Shown here: positions 5,728 to 7,253 of the stretch, piece by piece
Layout: each line of letters begins with the position of its first letter
Numbering within the stretch: position 1 is the first letter of the stretch
Notes under the pieces: model-generated
What the model was told of the DNA's origin: nothing
What the model saw: only the letters and a program-made list of their open reading frames with translations
Database searches by the model: none
Position numbers and translations under genes: made by a program
DNA from: Acidobacteriaceae bacterium
GTDB lineage: Bacteria > Acidobacteriota > Terriglobia > Terriglobales > Acidobacteriaceae
Direction: 5' to 3'
Length of the DNA stretch: 7,253 nt
NCBI GenBank assembly: GCA_003152795.1
Contig: PMBA01000160.1
Location: forward strand, 8,997 to 16,249

Positions 5728-6603
5728 ATGTCCCGCAACGTGCGCTGTGGTCTGATTCAGGCAAGCAATGCGCTCAGCAATAGCCGTTCGCTGCCAGCGA
5801 TCAAGAAAGCCATGATCGACAAGCACCTGAAGCTGATCGAGCACGCGGCGAAGAAGAAAGTCCAAATACTCTGCCTCCAGGAACTCTTCTACGGTCCTTA
5901 TTTCTGCGCCGAGCAGGACATTCGCTGGTATGACCTGACCGAGCGGGTTCCCGATGGACCTACCACCGGGCTGATGCAGAAGATCGCGGCCAAGCACAAG
6001 ATGGTGATCGTGGTCCCGGTCTACGAAGAGCAGATGCCGGGCTTGTACTTCAACACCGCCGCGGTCATTGACGCCGACGGCAAGTATCTCGGCAAGTACC
6101 GCAAGCACCACATCCCGCACGTGCATCCCGGATTCTGGGAAAAATTTTATTTCACCCCGGGAGACTTGGGTTATCCCGTGTTTGAAACGAAGTATGCTCG
6201 CGTCGGCGTGTACATCTGCTACGACCGCCATTTTCCGGAAGGCGCGCGCGTGCTCGGACTGAACGGCGCCGAAATTGTTTTCAATCCCTCCGCCACGGTC
6301 GCGGGACTCTCGGAATATTTGTGGGAACTCGAACAGCCCGCGCACGCCGCGGCCAACGGCTACTTTGTGGGCGCGATCAACCGCGTGGGCCGGGAAAAGC
6401 CGTGGAACATCGGTGAGTTTTACGGCAAGAGTTATTTCTGCAATCCGCGCGGCAAGATCGTCGCCCAGGCCAGCCGCAATAAAGACGAAGTGCTGGTCGC
6501 CGATCTCGATCTCGACATGATCCAGGAAGTGAGAAAGGTCTGGCAGTTCTATCGCGATCGGCGTCCGGAAACCTACGGCGCGCTGACGACGCAAACGGGA
6601 TAA
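5728..6603 (+). CDS. Beta-ureidopropionase-like amidohydrolase (nitrilase superfamily)
   Basis: This is a 291-residue protein. ATG 5728 was chosen because GGAGGTG at 5716-5722 lies 5 nt upstream and the protein then begins with the usual first strand (RNVRCGLIQA); an in-frame ATG at 5659 would add an unlikely tail. The Glu-Lys-Cys triad of carbon-nitrogen hydrolases is complete: E52 in LCLQELFYGPYF, K126 in GKYRKHHIPHV, C164 in VYICYDRHFPEGARVLGLNG. The stretches NGAEIVFNPSATVAGLSEYLW (179-199) and GAINRVG (215-221) closely resemble eukaryotic beta-ureidopropionase (UPB1/PYD3), as does the VxxVWxF pattern near 268-274. Expected reaction: N-carbamoyl-beta-alanine (or N-carbamoyl-beta-aminoisobutyrate) plus water to the beta-amino acid, CO2 and ammonia, the last step of reductive pyrimidine degradation, in the cytoplasm. 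The permease downstream supports this. N-carbamoylputrescine amidase is the main alternative. Confidence 0.88.
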   Translation: MSRNVRCGLIQASNALSNSRSLPAIKKAMIDKHLKLIEHAAKKKVQILCLQELFYGPYFCAEQDIRWYDLTERVPDGPTTGLMQKIAAKHKMVIVVPVYEEQMPGLYFNTAAVIDADGKYLGKYRKHHIPHVHPGFWEKFYFTPGDLGYPVFETKYARVGVYICYDRHFPEGARVLGLNGAEIVFNPSATVAGLSEYLWELEQPAHAAANGYFVGAINRVGREKPWNIGEFYGKSYFCNPRGKIVAQASRNKDEVLVADLDLDMIQEVRKVWQFYRDRRPETYGALTTQTG

Positions 6604-6614
6604 TGCCGTCGTCA

Positions 6615-6696
6615 GTTCTCAGTTGTCAGTTTTTAGTTCTCAGTAAGTGCCGCCGGCTTTTACTGAGAACTGAGAACCGAGAACTGAGAACTTTTT
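6615..6696 (+). repeat. Inverted pair of 4x7-bp tandem arrays, possible terminator
   Basis: Left arm 6615-6642 has four tandem heptamers (GTTCTCA, GTTGTCA, GTTTTTA, GTTCTCA). Right arm 6664-6691 has four in the opposite sense (TGAGAAC, TGAGAAC, CGAGAAC, TGAGAAC). The full arms 6615-6646 and 6660-6691 pair over 32 bp with 4 mismatches around a 13-nt loop, and TTTTT follows at 6692-6696, so the RNA would form a long hairpin plus U-run. It starts 11 bases after the amidohydrolase stop. It may act as a terminator or be a dispersed repeat of the TGAGAAC type. Confidence 0.7.
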
Positions 6697-6711
6697 CACC
6701 GCGGCAAAGAC

Positions 6712-7253
6712 ATGCGCTCACCCATCGAATCCAGTCCGCTCTACAACGCCGACCTCGCGCCGGCGACGAGTGACCGCCGCACCTGGGGCACCTACAGCTT
6801 TGCCGCGCTCTGGGTATCCATGTCGGTCAATATTCTGACTTACATGCTGGCGGCCAGCCTGATCCAGGGAGGAATGAACTGGAAGCAGGCGGTCGCCACC
6901 GTGTTCATCGGCAATACGATTGTGCTCATCCCGATGCTGTTGAACTCGCATCCGGGAGCGCGCTACGGCATTCCATTTCCCGTCCTGGCGCGTGCATCAT
7001 TTGGAGTGCTGGGCGCGAATTTTGCCGCCATCCTGCGCGCCCTCGTGGCCTGTGGATGGTTTGGCATTCAAACCTGGATCGGTGGCGAAGCCATCAACAC
7101 CCTGATCGCGACGGTCGCACCTTCCTGGGGACAAGTCCCCCACGGCGCTGCGATCTGCTTCCTCGCGTTCTGGCTCATCAATCTCGCCGTCATCCTCAAG
7201 GGCATCGAGTACATCCGGCATCTGCAGGCAATCAGCGCGCCGATTCTGCTGGC
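6712..7253 (+). CDS. NCS1-family nucleobase/hydantoin:cation symporter, N-terminal part (runs off right edge)
   Basis: From ATG 6712 there are 180 codons open to the window end; full NCS1 proteins are about 450-500 residues. The cytoplasmic start has the family pattern LYNADLAPATSDRRTWGTYSF (10-30). Membrane segments follow at about 30-50, 57-77, 101-133 and 147-163. The signature HPGARYGIPFPVLARASFG (80-98) and ACGWFGIQTWIGG (113-125) identify NCS1. W116 and Q120 match by position and context the substrate-contacting Trp117 and Gln121 that I recall for the hydantoin transporter Mhp1. Substrates in the family include uracil, cytosine, allantoin, hydantoins and thiamine precursors; the neighbouring amidohydrolase favours uracil, dihydrouracil or hydantoin. 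No strong ribosome-binding site precedes the ATG (CGGCAAAGAC). The 108-base gap to the amidohydrolase is filled by the inverted heptamer repeat, so co-transcription depends on read-through. Confidence 0.9.
   Translation, partial: MRSPIESSPLYNADLAPATSDRRTWGTYSFAALWVSMSVNILTYMLAASLIQGGMNWKQAVATVFIGNTIVLIPMLLNSHPGARYGIPFPVLARASFGVLGANFAAILRALVACGWFGIQTWIGGEAINTLIATVAPSWGQVPHGAAICFLAFWLINLAVILKGIEYIRHLQAISAPILL

Noticed and set aside
5656..6594. Minus-strand open frame of 312 codons opposite the amidohydrolase
   Set aside because: It is a shadow of a gene with a complete Glu-Lys-Cys triad; the antisense translation (His/Asp/Val-rich) has no recognisable family.

Overview
The window looks like chromosome from an acidobacterium (Acidobacteriota, Terriglobia/Koribacter-like). 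The reasons are moderately high GC, a TonB-family protein of a type I associate with that phylum (a short motif near its visible end, Phe-Gly-Gly-Lys-Arg-Phe-Tyr, is characteristic), a secreted SYLF protein, a DUF481 outer-membrane protein with an N-terminal small beta domain, and several short dispersed repeats between genes. The taxonomic call is inference from gene style, not from a marker gene.

Layout. (1) Bases 1-1481, minus strand: the N-terminal 493 residues of a TonB-like envelope protein running off the left edge. (2) Bases 1482-2002: a divergent intergenic region with a perfect TATAAT box for the minus-strand gene, a TATACT box for the plus-strand gene, and a possible frameshifted signal-peptide remnant (1722-1990). 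(3) Bases 2003-4464, plus strand: three separately spaced envelope genes, namely a secreted YSC84/SYLF lipid-binding-type protein, a TatA subunit of twin-arginine export, and a DUF481 outer-membrane beta-barrel protein. The last has a structured leader with two strong hairpins. (4) Bases 4582-7253, plus strand: a nucleobase/nucleoside utilisation cluster made of a nucleoside hydrolase, a beta-ureidopropionase-like nitrilase-superfamily amidohydrolase and the first 180 residues of an NCS1 nucleobase/hydantoin permease.

How the genes fit together. The left two thirds is envelope biology (energy transduction, export, membrane and outer-membrane proteins) without an obvious shared pathway. The right third reads as a pyrimidine salvage/degradation set: the hydrolase would free bases from nucleosides, the permease would import bases, dihydropyrimidines or hydantoins, and the amidohydrolase would perform the last step of reductive pyrimidine breakdown (N-carbamoyl-beta-alanine to beta-alanine, CO2 and ammonia). 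Dihydropyrimidine dehydrogenase and dihydropyrimidinase are not in the window; if the interpretation is right they should lie beyond the right edge.

Most notable non-coding structure: each of the three gaps around the catabolic genes (4465-4581, 5548-5727, 6604-6711) contains a different palindromic, dispersed-repeat-like element. The last is an inverted pair of four tandem 7-bp units. The hydrolase and the amidohydrolase both have a TGnTATATT extended -10 box, and in the hydrolase its position predicts a leaderless mRNA. I found no tRNA, rRNA, CRISPR array, transposase or convincing wholly new system.
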